Shown: positions 23,865 to 32,170 of the stretch, piece after piece
Numbering within the stretch: the stretch's first letter is position 1
How the letters are laid out: every line of letters begins with the position of its first letter
Virus record (IMG/VR): IMGVR_UViG_3300027865_000681
Location: 1 to 48,515 of that record
From: a virus
Length of the DNA: 48,515 bases
Strand: one strand, 5' to 3'
Notes under the pieces: generated by a model
Seen by the model: the letters and a program-made list of their open reading frames with translations, nothing else
Databases searched by the model: none
What the model was told of the DNA's origin: nothing
Position numbers and translations under genes: made by a program

Positions 23865-24269
23865 ATGGCCAGAGGAGTAGTTCAAGACCTGAGTAGACCG
23901 ACGCCCGGTGGCGAGAACACCATCACCCTGTCGACTGGCATCCGGTTCGCCAAGATCATCTCGCGGAAATTCATCTGCCCGAACTGCAACACCTTTTGCG
24001 GCGAGCTGGTCCCCATCGTGGACGGCAAGGTCCGGGGCTGGATGAGGAAGAACAAGAAGAACCTCTTTTCTCCCGAGCTTCAGACGAAGATTTTTTGTTA
24101 CGCGGGGTGCCACGACAAGTCGACGTGGGGATGGAAGGAGTTCGACTGGAGCAAGAAGGCGATGGACGGCATCACCTCATGGCCCCAGCAATGGATCACA
24201 GACAAGGGCGCCCTCGATACTGAGCGTGTCGTCCGTCAGGAACAAGACAGAAGAAAGAGAGAAGGCTAA
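23865..24269 (+). CDS. Small protein with Cys pairs (zinc ribbon-like)
   Basis: 134 residues. FICPNCNTFCGEL and KIFCYAGCHDK supply Cys-x2-Cys and Cys-x3-Cys type pairs that could bind zinc; the C-terminus is Arg/Glu-rich. No enzyme motif is visible. It sits between a glycosyltransferase and a methyltransferase and shares one base with the latter (TAATG). Function unknown. Confidence 0.65.
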   Translation: MARGVVQDLSRPTPGGENTITLSTGIRFAKIISRKFICPNCNTFCGELVPIVDGKVRGWMRKNKKNLFSPELQTKIFCYAGCHDKSTWGWKEFDWSKKAMDGITSWPQQWITDKGALDTERVVRQEQDRRKREG

Positions 24270-24976
24270 TGCACGAAGCGAATCGAGTTTTCTGGCGGAA
24301 GGTGGCGCATTCCTACCCAGGCTTCTTCAAGGGCGCCGCTCGGGTCCTGGAGGTGGGCAGCCAGTTCGTGAACGGCTCCATCCGTGACCACTTCGAGGAC
24401 GTCGGGGAATACATCGGGGTGGATTGGAGGGAGGGCGAGAACGTAGATCTGGTCTGTGAGGCCGCGCGCATGTCCTTCGATGAGCGCTTCGACAATGTCA
24501 GCTCGGCATCGATGCTGGAGCACGACCCGGAGTGGCAGCTCTCGATCGTCAACATGGTTTCCCAGATGAAGGAGTCGGGCATCCTTTGCCTGTCGTGGGG
24601 CGCAGGCCTCAACAAGCCGCACTGCCACGACACGGCGATCGACAACGAGTTTCACCCCCGGCCGGCGGGCCAGGTCATCAGCCTCCTGGAGAAGCTCGGC
24701 TTGACGATCCACTACTTCCGCTACGAAGGCAGGATCACCCAGAAGGAGCGCGACAAGCGGGACGCCAACCCGGAGCACAGCCCCGCCGGGATGGGCGAGG
24801 TTTGCCTCATCGCATTCAAGGACGCATCTCTCGCCGTGGGGGAGCCGGAGATCGACGAGCTTATCCCCCAGGATCGGCTCGATTGGAAAGAGCAGTCGAA
24901 CCTTCCCCAGCAGGGTGGAACCAGCGCTCGCAGGCAGGCGAAGAGAGAAGCTGCCAGGAAGGCAAGGAGAGGCTAA
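24269..24976 (+). CDS. SAM methyltransferase-like protein (Methyltransf_11 type)
   Basis: 235 residues. LEVGSQFVNGS (27-37), IGVDWREG (49-56) and SASMLEHD (79-86) are the SAM-binding and post-motif segments of UbiE-like methyltransferases. The C-terminal 40 residues are Arg/Lys/Ala-rich and probably disordered. It differs from the DPW/GHD subgroup. The substrate is unknown. It is followed by a one-base overlap with the next DUF115-like gene. Confidence 0.75.
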   Translation: MHEANRVFWRKVAHSYPGFFKGAARVLEVGSQFVNGSIRDHFEDVGEYIGVDWREGENVDLVCEAARMSFDERFDNVSSASMLEHDPEWQLSIVNMVSQMKESGILCLSWGAGLNKPHCHDTAIDNEFHPRPAGQVISLLEKLGLTIHYFRYEGRITQKERDKRDANPEHSPAGMGEVCLIAFKDASLAVGEPEIDELIPQDRLDWKEQSNLPQQGGTSARRQAKREAARKARRG

Positions 24977-25698
24977 TGACGGCTCAATTCCGAGAGAAGA
25001 TCGGTCCCCTTGAGGGGACCTGCGAAGGTCTGCGGTGCTGGATTGTCGGGGCTGGCCCCAGCCTTGACGACGTGCCGATCGCCGCCTTGCGTGGCAAGTA
25101 CATCATGGCCCTCAACGCGGCCGTCCTGAAGTTTACAAACGTCCGAGCGTTCCCGGACGCCTGGTGGGTTTGGTGCGACTCGCGGACGCTGCGCGAGCTT
25201 TGGGACAAGGTCCGTAAGACCTGGAAACGAACGCAGTGCCTTATCCACAAGAAGGGGATGGAGGACATGCGCTCGCACCAGGGGGCCGGCCGGTACATCG
25301 AGTACGTCAAGGAGGAGTTCAAGGCGACGCGCACCGTGGCCGAGACCGCCATCCTCCTGGCGCAGTTTCTCGGATTCTCCGAGATCGTCCTTGTCGGCAT
25401 TGACGGGATGCAGGCTCGCGACGGCAAGGCCTACGCCGACGAGTTCAACGAGTGGAAGCAATGCCACTTCATGAAGAACGGCACCCAGGAAAGCTGCCAG
25501 CGGTCGAGCGACCAGATGGTCGAGGCGATGGAAGCTCTCAAGAAACGGATGGGGGATCGCGGCGACATCCCCCGAATCATTCAGACGTCGGAACTGTACC
25601 CGGCGCGTTCCCAGTTCGAGTTCATGCCCTTCGCGGAAGCGGTGAAGTTAGATGACCGTCCTACGAAAAAGCCAACAAGAGCACACGCGAAGTTTTGA
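24976..25698 (+). CDS. DUF115/Maf-like protein, copy 4
   Basis: 240 residues from ATG 24976 with AAGGAGAGG upstream. CWIVGAGPSLDDVP (21-34), Asn47 in ALNAAV and Asp68 in WCDSR are the conserved trio; EIVLVGIDGMQARDGKAY is the second motif. It resembles copy 3 most closely. The C-terminal tail is basic and overlaps the next gene by 47 bases. A glycosyltransferase role is inferred. Confidence 0.65.
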   Translation: MTAQFREKIGPLEGTCEGLRCWIVGAGPSLDDVPIAALRGKYIMALNAAVLKFTNVRAFPDAWWVWCDSRTLRELWDKVRKTWKRTQCLIHKKGMEDMRSHQGAGRYIEYVKEEFKATRTVAETAILLAQFLGFSEIVLVGIDGMQARDGKAYADEFNEWKQCHFMKNGTQESCQRSSDQMVEAMEALKKRMGDRGDIPRIIQTSELYPARSQFEFMPFAEAVKLDDRPTKKPTRAHAKF

Positions 25699-26221
25699 GC
25701 GAGCCTACCTGGGCGGGTGGAGGCCTGAGCCGACAACTCACCACCGCCTGATCTACAGGGCAAAGCCGGACTTCAAGAAGCGCGGCATCGAGAAGATCCT
25801 CGACGTCGGGTGTGGTCGTGGTTTGGTCGTAGTGGAAATGATGCGCGACGGGTTCGACGTCACGGGCACGGAGATTGTCCCTTGCTTGCTGTCCCGCGAG
25901 CTGAAGCGTCTGCCGGTGCTGCCATACAACGTCGGCGGCCTCGGTCAGTTCGACGACAACGAGTTCGACCTCGTCTTGATGGTCGACCTCCTCGACTACC
26001 TCCGCGACGAGCAGGACGTGGACCTGGCTCTTGGCCACGCCAACCGCCTGGCGCGGCAGGGAATCATCGTCACCCTGGGAGGGGACTCTCCGCACCAGTG
26101 CATCAAGGAAGAACGCGAGTGGTGGCGCGGCAAGCTCGGTAACTCGATCGAGTTCCCTATGGAGACGGCGACTTGTGACGGCGGCGTTTGTCGCTATACG
26201 TTCTGGAGGCCGAGCGAATGA
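25652..26221 (+). CDS. SAM methyltransferase (Methyltransf_11/25 type)
   Basis: 189 residues. LDVGCGRG (50-57) is a classical SAM motif I, followed by TGTEIV (71-76) and LVLMVDLLDYLRDEQD as the motif near the active site; RQGIIVTLGGDSPHQCIKEE ends the fold. It is a compact single-domain enzyme, substrate unknown. The stop overlaps the following glycosyltransferase start (ATGA). Confidence 0.8.
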   Translation: MTVLRKSQQEHTRSFERAYLGGWRPEPTTHHRLIYRAKPDFKKRGIEKILDVGCGRGLVVVEMMRDGFDVTGTEIVPCLLSRELKRLPVLPYNVGGLGQFDDNEFDLVLMVDLLDYLRDEQDVDLALGHANRLARQGIIVTLGGDSPHQCIKEEREWWRGKLGNSIEFPMETATCDGGVCRYTFWRPSE

Positions 26222-27237
26222 AGATCTGCCACTTCGTAGGCCACAGCCTTGTCCGATACACGCCGGGCCGCATCGCAACTCTCTGGGGCCGCCACACCGG
26301 ATACGAGGCGCGGGCCTTCGCCTGTCGCCGCACCGGTGGCTGGCTCTTCAACGAGCCGCTGAACCCCTACGGTTTCTACTGCCCGAAGCAGCACAACAAG
26401 GGACCGTTGAAAGAATGGGTGGAGTCTGCCGACGTGCTCCACTTCCACGACGACAGCTACCCGGACAAGCTGGAAGGCTGGAAGTACGACCTGCGCGGGA
26501 AGGTGAAGATCTACCACGCGCACATCGGGAACATTCCGGAGCGGTTCTTCGGCACGGGCAACCGCCTGAAGTGGCGCAAGGACGTGGCCTACGCTGGCAT
26601 CACGAATGGGTACGGGCACCTCTTCGACGAGCACGAGAGAAAGCACCCAGGACGGATCTGGGGCCGACTCCCGGACATCCTCGACCTGGACCACCCGGTC
26701 TACCGCCAGGACCCGAACCTCTACCCTGACCCCAACGCCGACAAGCTGAGGGTCGCCTACACGTACTCGAACAATCGAGAGGACGGAAAGATCAACGCGA
26801 AGCGTCCGAAGGCGCACGCGCGAATCCTCGCCGGCATTCCAGGCGTCAACTACATCGCGATCTGCAACCGCCCGTTCGAGGAGGCCCAGGCCATCAAGGC
26901 TTCGGCTCATGTGGTTCTGGAGGAGTGCTTCACGCCGTACCTCCACCTTTCCGCACTGGAGGGTGCTGCAATGGGGAAGCCTGTCGTTACGAGCTTCAAC
27001 ACTGCGACGATGGGTGAGACGTCAGGCGCCGTCGGCGCACCGTTAGAAGAATGGCCTTTCATCAAGGCCGACCGCCGAAGCCTTCAGGAAGTGATCGAGC
27101 GCTTGCGCGACAATCGCGACCTCCTCGCTGAGTGGGGGAATCGTGGCCTGCGCTGGATGGAAACCTATTACAACGCACCGGCGCTGCTCGCCAGATATGA
27201 GGAGTTCTATGCCGAAGCAAGAGCTGCCCAGCTTTAA
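26218..27237 (+). CDS. GT-B-like glycosyltransferase
   Basis: 339 residues from ATG 26218 (not the upstream ATG 26188, which lies within the methyltransferase). It has KICHFVGHSLVRYTPGR, then ADVLHFHDDSYPDKLEG and a late CFTPYLHLSALEGAAMGKPVVTSFNTA, the E-G-A-x-x-G-K-P-V-V loop of GT4-type transferases. A C-terminal helix follows. It probably acts on the same glycan as neighbouring genes. Confidence 0.78.
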   Translation: MKICHFVGHSLVRYTPGRIATLWGRHTGYEARAFACRRTGGWLFNEPLNPYGFYCPKQHNKGPLKEWVESADVLHFHDDSYPDKLEGWKYDLRGKVKIYHAHIGNIPERFFGTGNRLKWRKDVAYAGITNGYGHLFDEHERKHPGRIWGRLPDILDLDHPVYRQDPNLYPDPNADKLRVAYTYSNNREDGKINAKRPKAHARILAGIPGVNYIAICNRPFEEAQAIKASAHVVLEECFTPYLHLSALEGAAMGKPVVTSFNTATMGETSGAVGAPLEEWPFIKADRRSLQEVIERLRDNRDLLAEWGNRGLRWMETYYNAPALLARYEEFYAEARAAQL

Positions 27238-27436
27238 CTGGGCGAACGTGCAGCAGGCACTCGACGACCTGCCGCCGCACATTCGAGACCGCATCGAGAT
27301 ACCGCTGCGTGCGTCGAACCCGAAGATGTTTCTTTCGACGCTGCGCAGATTGAGAGATCAACTCGACAAGGCCATCAAGACAATGGAGGAGGCCACTGGT
27401 GACGATTCCGGCACTGATTCTGGCGCGCGGGGGTAG
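27209..27436 (+). CDS. Small helical protein
   Basis: 75 residues from ATG 27209 with GAGGAG 4 bases upstream. It overlaps the glycosyltransferase end by 29 bases and the cytidylyltransferase start by 38. The sequence contains ALDDLPPHIRDRIEIPLRAS and a Leu/Arg-rich helix with a Gly/Asp tail. No family is recognised; it could be a small partner protein. Its existence is supported mainly by the ribosome site and the tight packing. Confidence 0.5.
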   Translation: MPKQELPSFNWANVQQALDDLPPHIRDRIEIPLRASNPKMFLSTLRRLRDQLDKAIKTMEEATGDDSGTDSGARG

Positions 27437-28118
27437 CAAGGGCATCCCCGGCAAGAACCTGAAAGAGGTCGGCGGCGTGTCGCTGCTCGGCCACTGCGTC
27501 AACGTGGCCATGCGGAGCCGCCTCGCCCCGGTCTTTGTCTGGTCCGACGACCCCGACATTCGAGCCGAAGGCGAGGCGCACGGAGCGACGTGCCCACCTC
27601 GGCACGGCAGGTTCGCGACAGACTCAATCACGTCGGAGGCCTCCGTCGCTGCGTTCCTCAAGAAGCACGGGTCGAAGGACTGGGAGGGCCTGGCTCTCCT
27701 TCAGTGCACGACGCCGTTCCTTACGGCCGAGGCGTTGGACGAGTGCGTCCGGAAGTTCCAGGAGGGAAAGCGCGACGCCGTGGTCACAGTGAGCGACGCG
27801 ACCCAGCGGTACTTCGGATACCCGCAGCGCGGCAACGGCAAGAGCGAGTTCGTGCCGATGCGTCCCTACCGGGCTCTGCGCCAGGAGGAGGCGATGTCGC
27901 TGTACATGGAGAACGGCGCCTGCTACCTGGCGAAGCTCGACCTCTGGATCTCTGGGCGCCGGCTCGGGCGGAACAACGGTGTCGTGGTCATGCCGTGGTG
28001 GGACGGTCTGGAGATCGACGAGCCGGACGACCTCGCGGTCGCTGAGGTCCTCGCTCCGCTTCGCAGGCCCCAGGAGCAGCAGCCTGTGCGCTTCGTCCAC
28101 GAGGAGGTACCACAGTGA
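27399..28118 (+). CDS. neuA-like: Acylneuraminate (CMP-sugar) cytidylyltransferase
   Basis: 239 residues from GTG 27399; GGAGGAGG (27385-27392) stands 6 bases before it. LARGGSKGIPGKN (8-20) is the signature of CMP-nonulosonate synthetases. VWSDDPDI, LLQCTTPFLTAE and MENGACYLAK follow in the family's order. It would join CMP to a nonulosonic acid (sialic, legionaminic or pseudaminic type). The NeuB-like enzyme two genes downstream supplies the expected substrate. The precise sugar cannot be read. Confidence 0.88.
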   Translation: MTIPALILARGGSKGIPGKNLKEVGGVSLLGHCVNVAMRSRLAPVFVWSDDPDIRAEGEAHGATCPPRHGRFATDSITSEASVAAFLKKHGSKDWEGLALLQCTTPFLTAEALDECVRKFQEGKRDAVVTVSDATQRYFGYPQRGNGKSEFVPMRPYRALRQEEAMSLYMENGACYLAKLDLWISGRRLGRNNGVVVMPWWDGLEIDEPDDLAVAEVLAPLRRPQEQQPVRFVHEEVPQ

Positions 28119-28666
28119 CGCATGCAGTCTTGAAGAGGTACCTGGAGCTTGGCCCGGAGAAGAACAAGCACACGCGCCGACGGGACCGATTCTCGGAGGA
28201 GTGGTTGACGGCTGGGCTCTCAGAGAAGACGCCGTCGGACTGTCCTCTCGACCTGAACGGTCCCTTCCCTTTCGGGGACGATCAGTTCGAGCTGGTCTAC
28301 TGCTCACACGTCATGGAGCACTTGGCCGACGCGCTGTTCTTTCTCTGCGAGTGCCTCCGCGTCGTCAAGCCTGGAGGCGTCGTCCGGATCGCCGTCCCGT
28401 CGATGCCCTGGATCATCAACCGGTACGTCAGTAAGAAGTGCGACCTCGACGATGTCCTGAACTGGGCGCGGCGCTTCTCTCCCTTCATGCATCGCGACGG
28501 CTACGACGAGCCCAAGATAGAGGACCTTTTCCGTGCGGCGGGTTTCGAGGACGTGACGGTCCTTCGCCCGGGTCACTCGCATACGAAAACCATGAAGGAC
28601 AATTATTTCTCGAACCGAGCGGAGAGGACCATCCGCTGTGAAGGGAAGAAGCCATGCCCGAAGTAA
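28115..28666 (+). CDS. SAM methyltransferase-like, N-terminally short
   Basis: 183 residues from GTG 28115 (GAGGAGG at 28101-28107). It has FDDQFELVYCSHVMEHL-type motif (54-70) and RVVKPGGVVRIAVPS (82-96), characteristic of Methyltransf_11, but the glycine-rich SAM motif I is absent because the N-terminal Rossmann part is missing. Many such short proteins exist next to sugar genes and may be degenerate or act in complexes. Catalysis is uncertain. Confidence 0.7.
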   Translation: MTHAVLKRYLELGPEKNKHTRRRDRFSEEWLTAGLSEKTPSDCPLDLNGPFPFGDDQFELVYCSHVMEHLADALFFLCECLRVVKPGGVVRIAVPSMPWIINRYVSKKCDLDDVLNWARRFSPFMHRDGYDEPKIEDLFRAAGFEDVTVLRPGHSHTKTMKDNYFSNRAERTIRCEGKKPCPK

Positions 28667-29508
28667 TCGCCGAGATCGGCATCAACCACAACGGCGACGT
28701 CAAGCGAGCCTGGGACCTCATCGAGGCTGCGAAGAAAGCAGGAGCGCATCACGTCAAGTTCCAGAAGCGGGACGTCGATGTCTGCTACACGCCAGAGCAG
28801 CTCGCCGCGCCGTGCGAGTCTCCGTGGGGGACGACGGTCGAGGACAAGGTGCGCGGCCGGGAGCTGTCCTGGGATGCGTTCAACTCCATCGCGGACAAGT
28901 GCGACGTCGAGGATATCGGCTGGTCCTGCTCCTGCTTCGACCTGAAGAGTCTGCGCGAACTGGAGGAACAGTTCGGCGAGCGCATCTCGTTCCACAAGGT
29001 CCCCAGTGCGATGGCGAAGCACGAGGCCTTCCTCTGTCAGGTCGCTGCGTTCGGGCGGTTGACCCTGGTTTCTGTCGGGCTCGCCGAGGGGCTCACGGAG
29101 GTCGGCGGGGTGGCGGCGGTCTTCGAGACGAAGGCTTGCCCCTACGTCCTGAACGTCACGACGGCGTGCTACCCGACACCGATCGAGCGCTGCCACGTCG
29201 AGCGAATCAAGACCTTCGCCACCCTTGCCAAGGAGTTGCGATGCTGCGAGTCCATCGGTTACTCCGGCCACGAGGTCGGCGTCCTCCCCTCCGTTGTCGC
29301 GGCGGTCCTCGGCGCCCAGTACATCGAGCGGCACTTCACCCTCGACCGTTCGTGGTACGGCGCGGACCAGTCGGCAAGCCTGGAGCCCGAAGGCCTCCGT
29401 CGTCTCTGCCGAGACGTCGCCCAGATCGAAGACATCGTAGGGCTCGGCGACATCGCCCTCTTCGGTGACGAGAAGAACCCGGTGCCGACTCTCCGGGAGG
29501 ACGTGTGA
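28654..29508 (+). CDS. neuB-like: Nonulosonic acid synthase, NeuB-type, no SAF domain
   Basis: 284 residues. EIGINHNGD (7-15), VKFQK (34-38), CYPTPIE, IGYSGHEVG and IERHFTLDRSWYGADQSASL match the TIM-barrel of NeuB/SpsE synthases, which condense phosphoenolpyruvate with an N-acetylhexosamine such as ManNAc. Typical enzymes are about 340-350 residues with a C-terminal antifreeze-like (SAF) domain; here the protein stops after the barrel. Loss of SAF may alter activity or specificity. It is paired with the cytidylyltransferase at 27399. It overlaps the next gene as GTGA. Confidence 0.88.
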   Translation: MPEVIAEIGINHNGDVKRAWDLIEAAKKAGAHHVKFQKRDVDVCYTPEQLAAPCESPWGTTVEDKVRGRELSWDAFNSIADKCDVEDIGWSCSCFDLKSLRELEEQFGERISFHKVPSAMAKHEAFLCQVAAFGRLTLVSVGLAEGLTEVGGVAAVFETKACPYVLNVTTACYPTPIERCHVERIKTFATLAKELRCCESIGYSGHEVGVLPSVVAAVLGAQYIERHFTLDRSWYGADQSASLEPEGLRRLCRDVAQIEDIVGLGDIALFGDEKNPVPTLREDV

Positions 29509-30158
29509 AAACGAGGAAGAGCAACATCAGGTACATCGGCGCGCTGGTCGGACACCCCCGATCTGGGACTTCGTACTTCAAGCGCGTCGTCCACTTTGCC
29601 TCGGCTGTGAGCCCGACCTTCACCCACGCTTACGGAAGCATCGTTGGTCGCTGGGATCAGAGGCAGGCGTACGATGAGCGCTTCGTTTTCGAGGTCAACT
29701 GTCCGCACAAGAACGTGGTTCTCTTGGAGCGCGACGCCCGGGACATCTGCGTCTCGGGCTGGTTCTTCATCAAGTATCGGTTGCAGGCCGAGGACATCGG
29801 TACAGAGCAGGAGTTCGTCGATCGAGCCATGCCATTTATTACGAACTGGCAGGAAGGGGCGCGGGTGTTCGTCCCTCCCGAGCGGCGGATACAGTACACG
29901 GAGATGACCGAGCACCAGGCTGTCACTCGGGCTCTCGCCGGCATGGGTGCTCGGGCGTCGAACCCGGAGTCCATCCAGGCGGCGATCGACGGGCTGGCGT
30001 TTACGAAGATGCAGAGGCGAGACAGGGCGGGTGGCTTCACCCGTGGTCGCAGCAATCACTACGAGGCAGCCGGGAATGATGACCGGGCTTTGAGCTTCCG
30101 AGCCGGGAAGTCTGGAGCCTGGGAGACATTCCCCGCAGATTTTTCGAGGTGGTCATGA
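29505..30158 (+). CDS. PAPS-dependent sulfotransferase-like protein
   Basis: 217 residues from GTG 29505 with GGGAGG upstream. HPRSGTSYF (17-25) is the 5'-phosphosulfate loop, LLERDARDICVSGWF (73-87, Arg76 and Ser84) the 3'-phosphate motif, and FRAGKSGAW (198-206) corresponds to the late R-x-G-x-x-G-x-W loop. It is shorter than the copy at 22077 but keeps every cofactor motif. The two are divergent, suggesting different acceptors. It directly follows the nonulosonate synthase. Confidence 0.85.
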   Translation: MKTRKSNIRYIGALVGHPRSGTSYFKRVVHFASAVSPTFTHAYGSIVGRWDQRQAYDERFVFEVNCPHKNVVLLERDARDICVSGWFFIKYRLQAEDIGTEQEFVDRAMPFITNWQEGARVFVPPERRIQYTEMTEHQAVTRALAGMGARASNPESIQAAIDGLAFTKMQRRDRAGGFTRGRSNHYEAAGNDDRALSFRAGKSGAWETFPADFSRWS

Positions 30159-30586
30159 GTGAAGAGAAAAGCCTGTTCCCAGCGATGGAGTCGTCGGTCG
30201 CTGATCTCCAGACGAAGCACAAGCGCATCAAGTCCTTCTTCGTAGACGACCGGATCTTGGTGGAGGTCGCATCTGCGATCGTGCACGGGAAGCCCGGACA
30301 TCAGATCCGGGGTCTCCCGGAGGACGTCGAGGTCCTCGGTGTCTGGTACGAGCATCAGCGCAAGAGCTTCCGCTTTCACTGCTGCTCGATGGAGTGGCCC
30401 ATCCACGGCGGCCAGTACATGGTCGAGGACATCGAGATCGAGGTCGTCACAGCTCCGACCGAGGAGACGCAGTTCGTCCTCTGGAAGAAGATGTGCGACG
30501 GGCTCAACGCGAAGCAGCAGGTCATCGAAGCACCGAAGGCGCTCGACGTCGTCGTGGAGGGGGTAGATGAAACCCTTCCGTCTTGA
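30155..30586 (+). CDS. Unknown small protein in the cassette
   Basis: 143 residues from ATG 30155 (ATGA overlap; GAGGTGG just upstream). It reads as an alpha/beta protein with a central beta-rich part (KSFFVDDRILVEVASAIVHG; EVLGVWYEHQRKSFRFHCCS; IEIEVVTAP) and a C-terminal helix. No motif is recognised. The conserved-looking charged beta strands suggest a folded protein rather than a shadow frame. Confidence 0.65.
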   Translation: MSEEKSLFPAMESSVADLQTKHKRIKSFFVDDRILVEVASAIVHGKPGHQIRGLPEDVEVLGVWYEHQRKSFRFHCCSMEWPIHGGQYMVEDIEIEVVTAPTEETQFVLWKKMCDGLNAKQQVIEAPKALDVVVEGVDETLPS

Positions 30587-31316
30587 TACCGCAGAAGGCA
30601 CGCTCCTCGATGCTCACCTGTTCTGGAACAGCAGCACGAAGAAGCGAGACGACCAGGCGCACCACCTCGGCCACGGCCGCTGGACGCCCCGGGCGTGGCG
30701 CAAGCACGGCCAGGCGTACTTCTCCCTCTTCCGCGAGCACTTCGGTGAGGACTTCACGGGGCGCATGCTGGAGTGGGGTTGCGGCGGCGGGGCGAACGTC
30801 GTGGCCTTCGCCGAGCAGTTCGAGCACATTGTGGGGGTGGACATCTCACCGGACAGTCTCCGGCGGTGCGCCCAGGCTTGCGAAGAAATGGTAACTAAAG
30901 GTTACCATTTCGAGCCATTCCCGATCTCCATCGAGGATCCCTTCGCCGCTCGCGCTCTGAAGAGCGAGGGGAACCTCTTCGATTTCCTGCTCTGCATCGA
31001 GGTCGTCCAGCACATGCCATCGGCCCGGTACGCTCGCGACGTGATGGAACTCTGGTCGGAGCTGTGCTGGAAAGGGGCCGGGGCGATGGTCCAGTTCCGG
31101 ACGCACTTCCGGTCTCGGGCGGCCCACCGCTCCCCGACCGTCAACTACTCGGACAACGTCTCCCGGTGGCTGATGCTGAACCCGGCCGTCTTCGCGGACA
31201 TGGCCGTCAGCGCCGGCTGGGAGGTCGTGGCTATGCGGGGGACCGGCCTGACGGAGTTTGACCCTCAGCGTCCCACAGGCTACGTCGACGCATTCTTGAG
31301 GAACATGAGGGCATGA
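30567..31316 (+). CDS. SAM methyltransferase (Methyltransf_11/12 type)
   Basis: 249 residues with GGAGGGGG upstream. LEWGCGGGAN (68-77) is SAM motif I and GVDISPDSL (90-98) the acidic loop. LLCIEVVQHM is the post-motif helix, followed by a long C-terminal substrate-binding part. Codons 108-116 carry the palindrome at 30886-30910. The target is unknown. It overlaps the next gene as ATGA. Confidence 0.8.
   Translation: MKPFRLDTAEGTLLDAHLFWNSSTKKRDDQAHHLGHGRWTPRAWRKHGQAYFSLFREHFGEDFTGRMLEWGCGGGANVVAFAEQFEHIVGVDISPDSLRRCAQACEEMVTKGYHFEPFPISIEDPFAARALKSEGNLFDFLLCIEVVQHMPSARYARDVMELWSELCWKGAGAMVQFRTHFRSRAAHRSPTVNYSDNVSRWLMLNPAVFADMAVSAGWEVVAMRGTGLTEFDPQRPTGYVDAFLRNMRA
30886..30910. repeat. Perfect palindrome AAATGGTAAC..GTTACCATTT
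   Basis: Ten-base arms AAATGGTAAC (30886-30895) and GTTACCATTT (30901-30910) are perfectly complementary with loop TAAAG. It lies within a methyltransferase gene and closely resembles the element at 3767-3787. It is distinctly AT-richer than the surrounding coding DNA. Confidence 0.75.
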
Positions 31317-32170
31317 AACTACACGAGATGGACTTCAGGCACTGGGAGGACGACCACACCGCTCTGCTGAGGAAAGAGCGCGGCCCAGGGTCCGGACACA
31401 AGGAGGAGGACGCCCGCTGGGCTGACGACCCCCGCTGGTACTGCCAGCAGCACTTCCACAAGGACCGCGACGGCGGAGGCCCCTACTTCCTCAATCGCCG
31501 CTGCAACGCGCTCCTGAAGCAGGACGGCCCCTTCTCCGGACACTACAAGGACGCGGACAGTCTGGACGCGACAGCGTACGGACAGGACGTGTACCTCTTC
31601 TGTCCGGGTCCTTCGCTGGCCGACGTCCCCATCGAGGCGTTCGACCAGCAGACGACGCTCGCCGTGAACTCGGCCGGCTTCCGCGTTCGGTCGACCTACT
31701 GGGTGATGGCGGAGAGTGCCTACGCCTTGTGGCTCATGGGCGAGGTGCAGAAGTACCCACTGAAGCGGCAGATTATCTCGACGGCCCGGGTGGCGGTGGT
31801 CCTGCGGGCGAAGGAGCGCACGGCGCGCCAGCAGCTCTTCCGGCGCGTCTTCGTGGCTCGCTGGGAGGAGGAGTTCGTCGTCCCGGCTCGCGTGCCGGCG
31901 GTGTCCGTCTTCAACGCGCTGGTCGCGGCCTGGCAGTTCGGCGCCAAGCGCTGCATCGTCTTCGGGCTCGACCTCTCCCGCCCCGGCGGGCAGGCCTACG
32001 TCTCCGACGTCCAGTACACGAAGGAGGGCGCGACGAATCCCTTCGACGACCAGGTCCGGGCGCTGCGTCAGTTCAGCCTGCCCGGCATGGAGGTGGTCAA
32101 CTGCTCGCCTCACAGCCGCGAGCTGCTGCCGAACTTCACGGCGGCCGACTGGCAGGAGGTCCTGCCGTGA
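31313..32170 (+). CDS. DUF115/Maf-like protein, copy 5
   Basis: 285 residues. A 90-residue N-terminal extension rich in Asp/His/Arg precedes YLFCPGPSLADVP (94-106), Asn119 and, where the other copies have Asp, Glu134. AKRCIVFGLDLSRPGGQAY is the second motif. The variant residue suggests altered metal or donor handling. The stop overlaps the next GTG start. Confidence 0.6.
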   Translation: MKLHEMDFRHWEDDHTALLRKERGPGSGHKEEDARWADDPRWYCQQHFHKDRDGGGPYFLNRRCNALLKQDGPFSGHYKDADSLDATAYGQDVYLFCPGPSLADVPIEAFDQQTTLAVNSAGFRVRSTYWVMAESAYALWLMGEVQKYPLKRQIISTARVAVVLRAKERTARQQLFRRVFVARWEEEFVVPARVPAVSVFNALVAAWQFGAKRCIVFGLDLSRPGGQAYVSDVQYTKEGATNPFDDQVRALRQFSLPGMEVVNCSPHSRELLPNFTAADWQEVLP

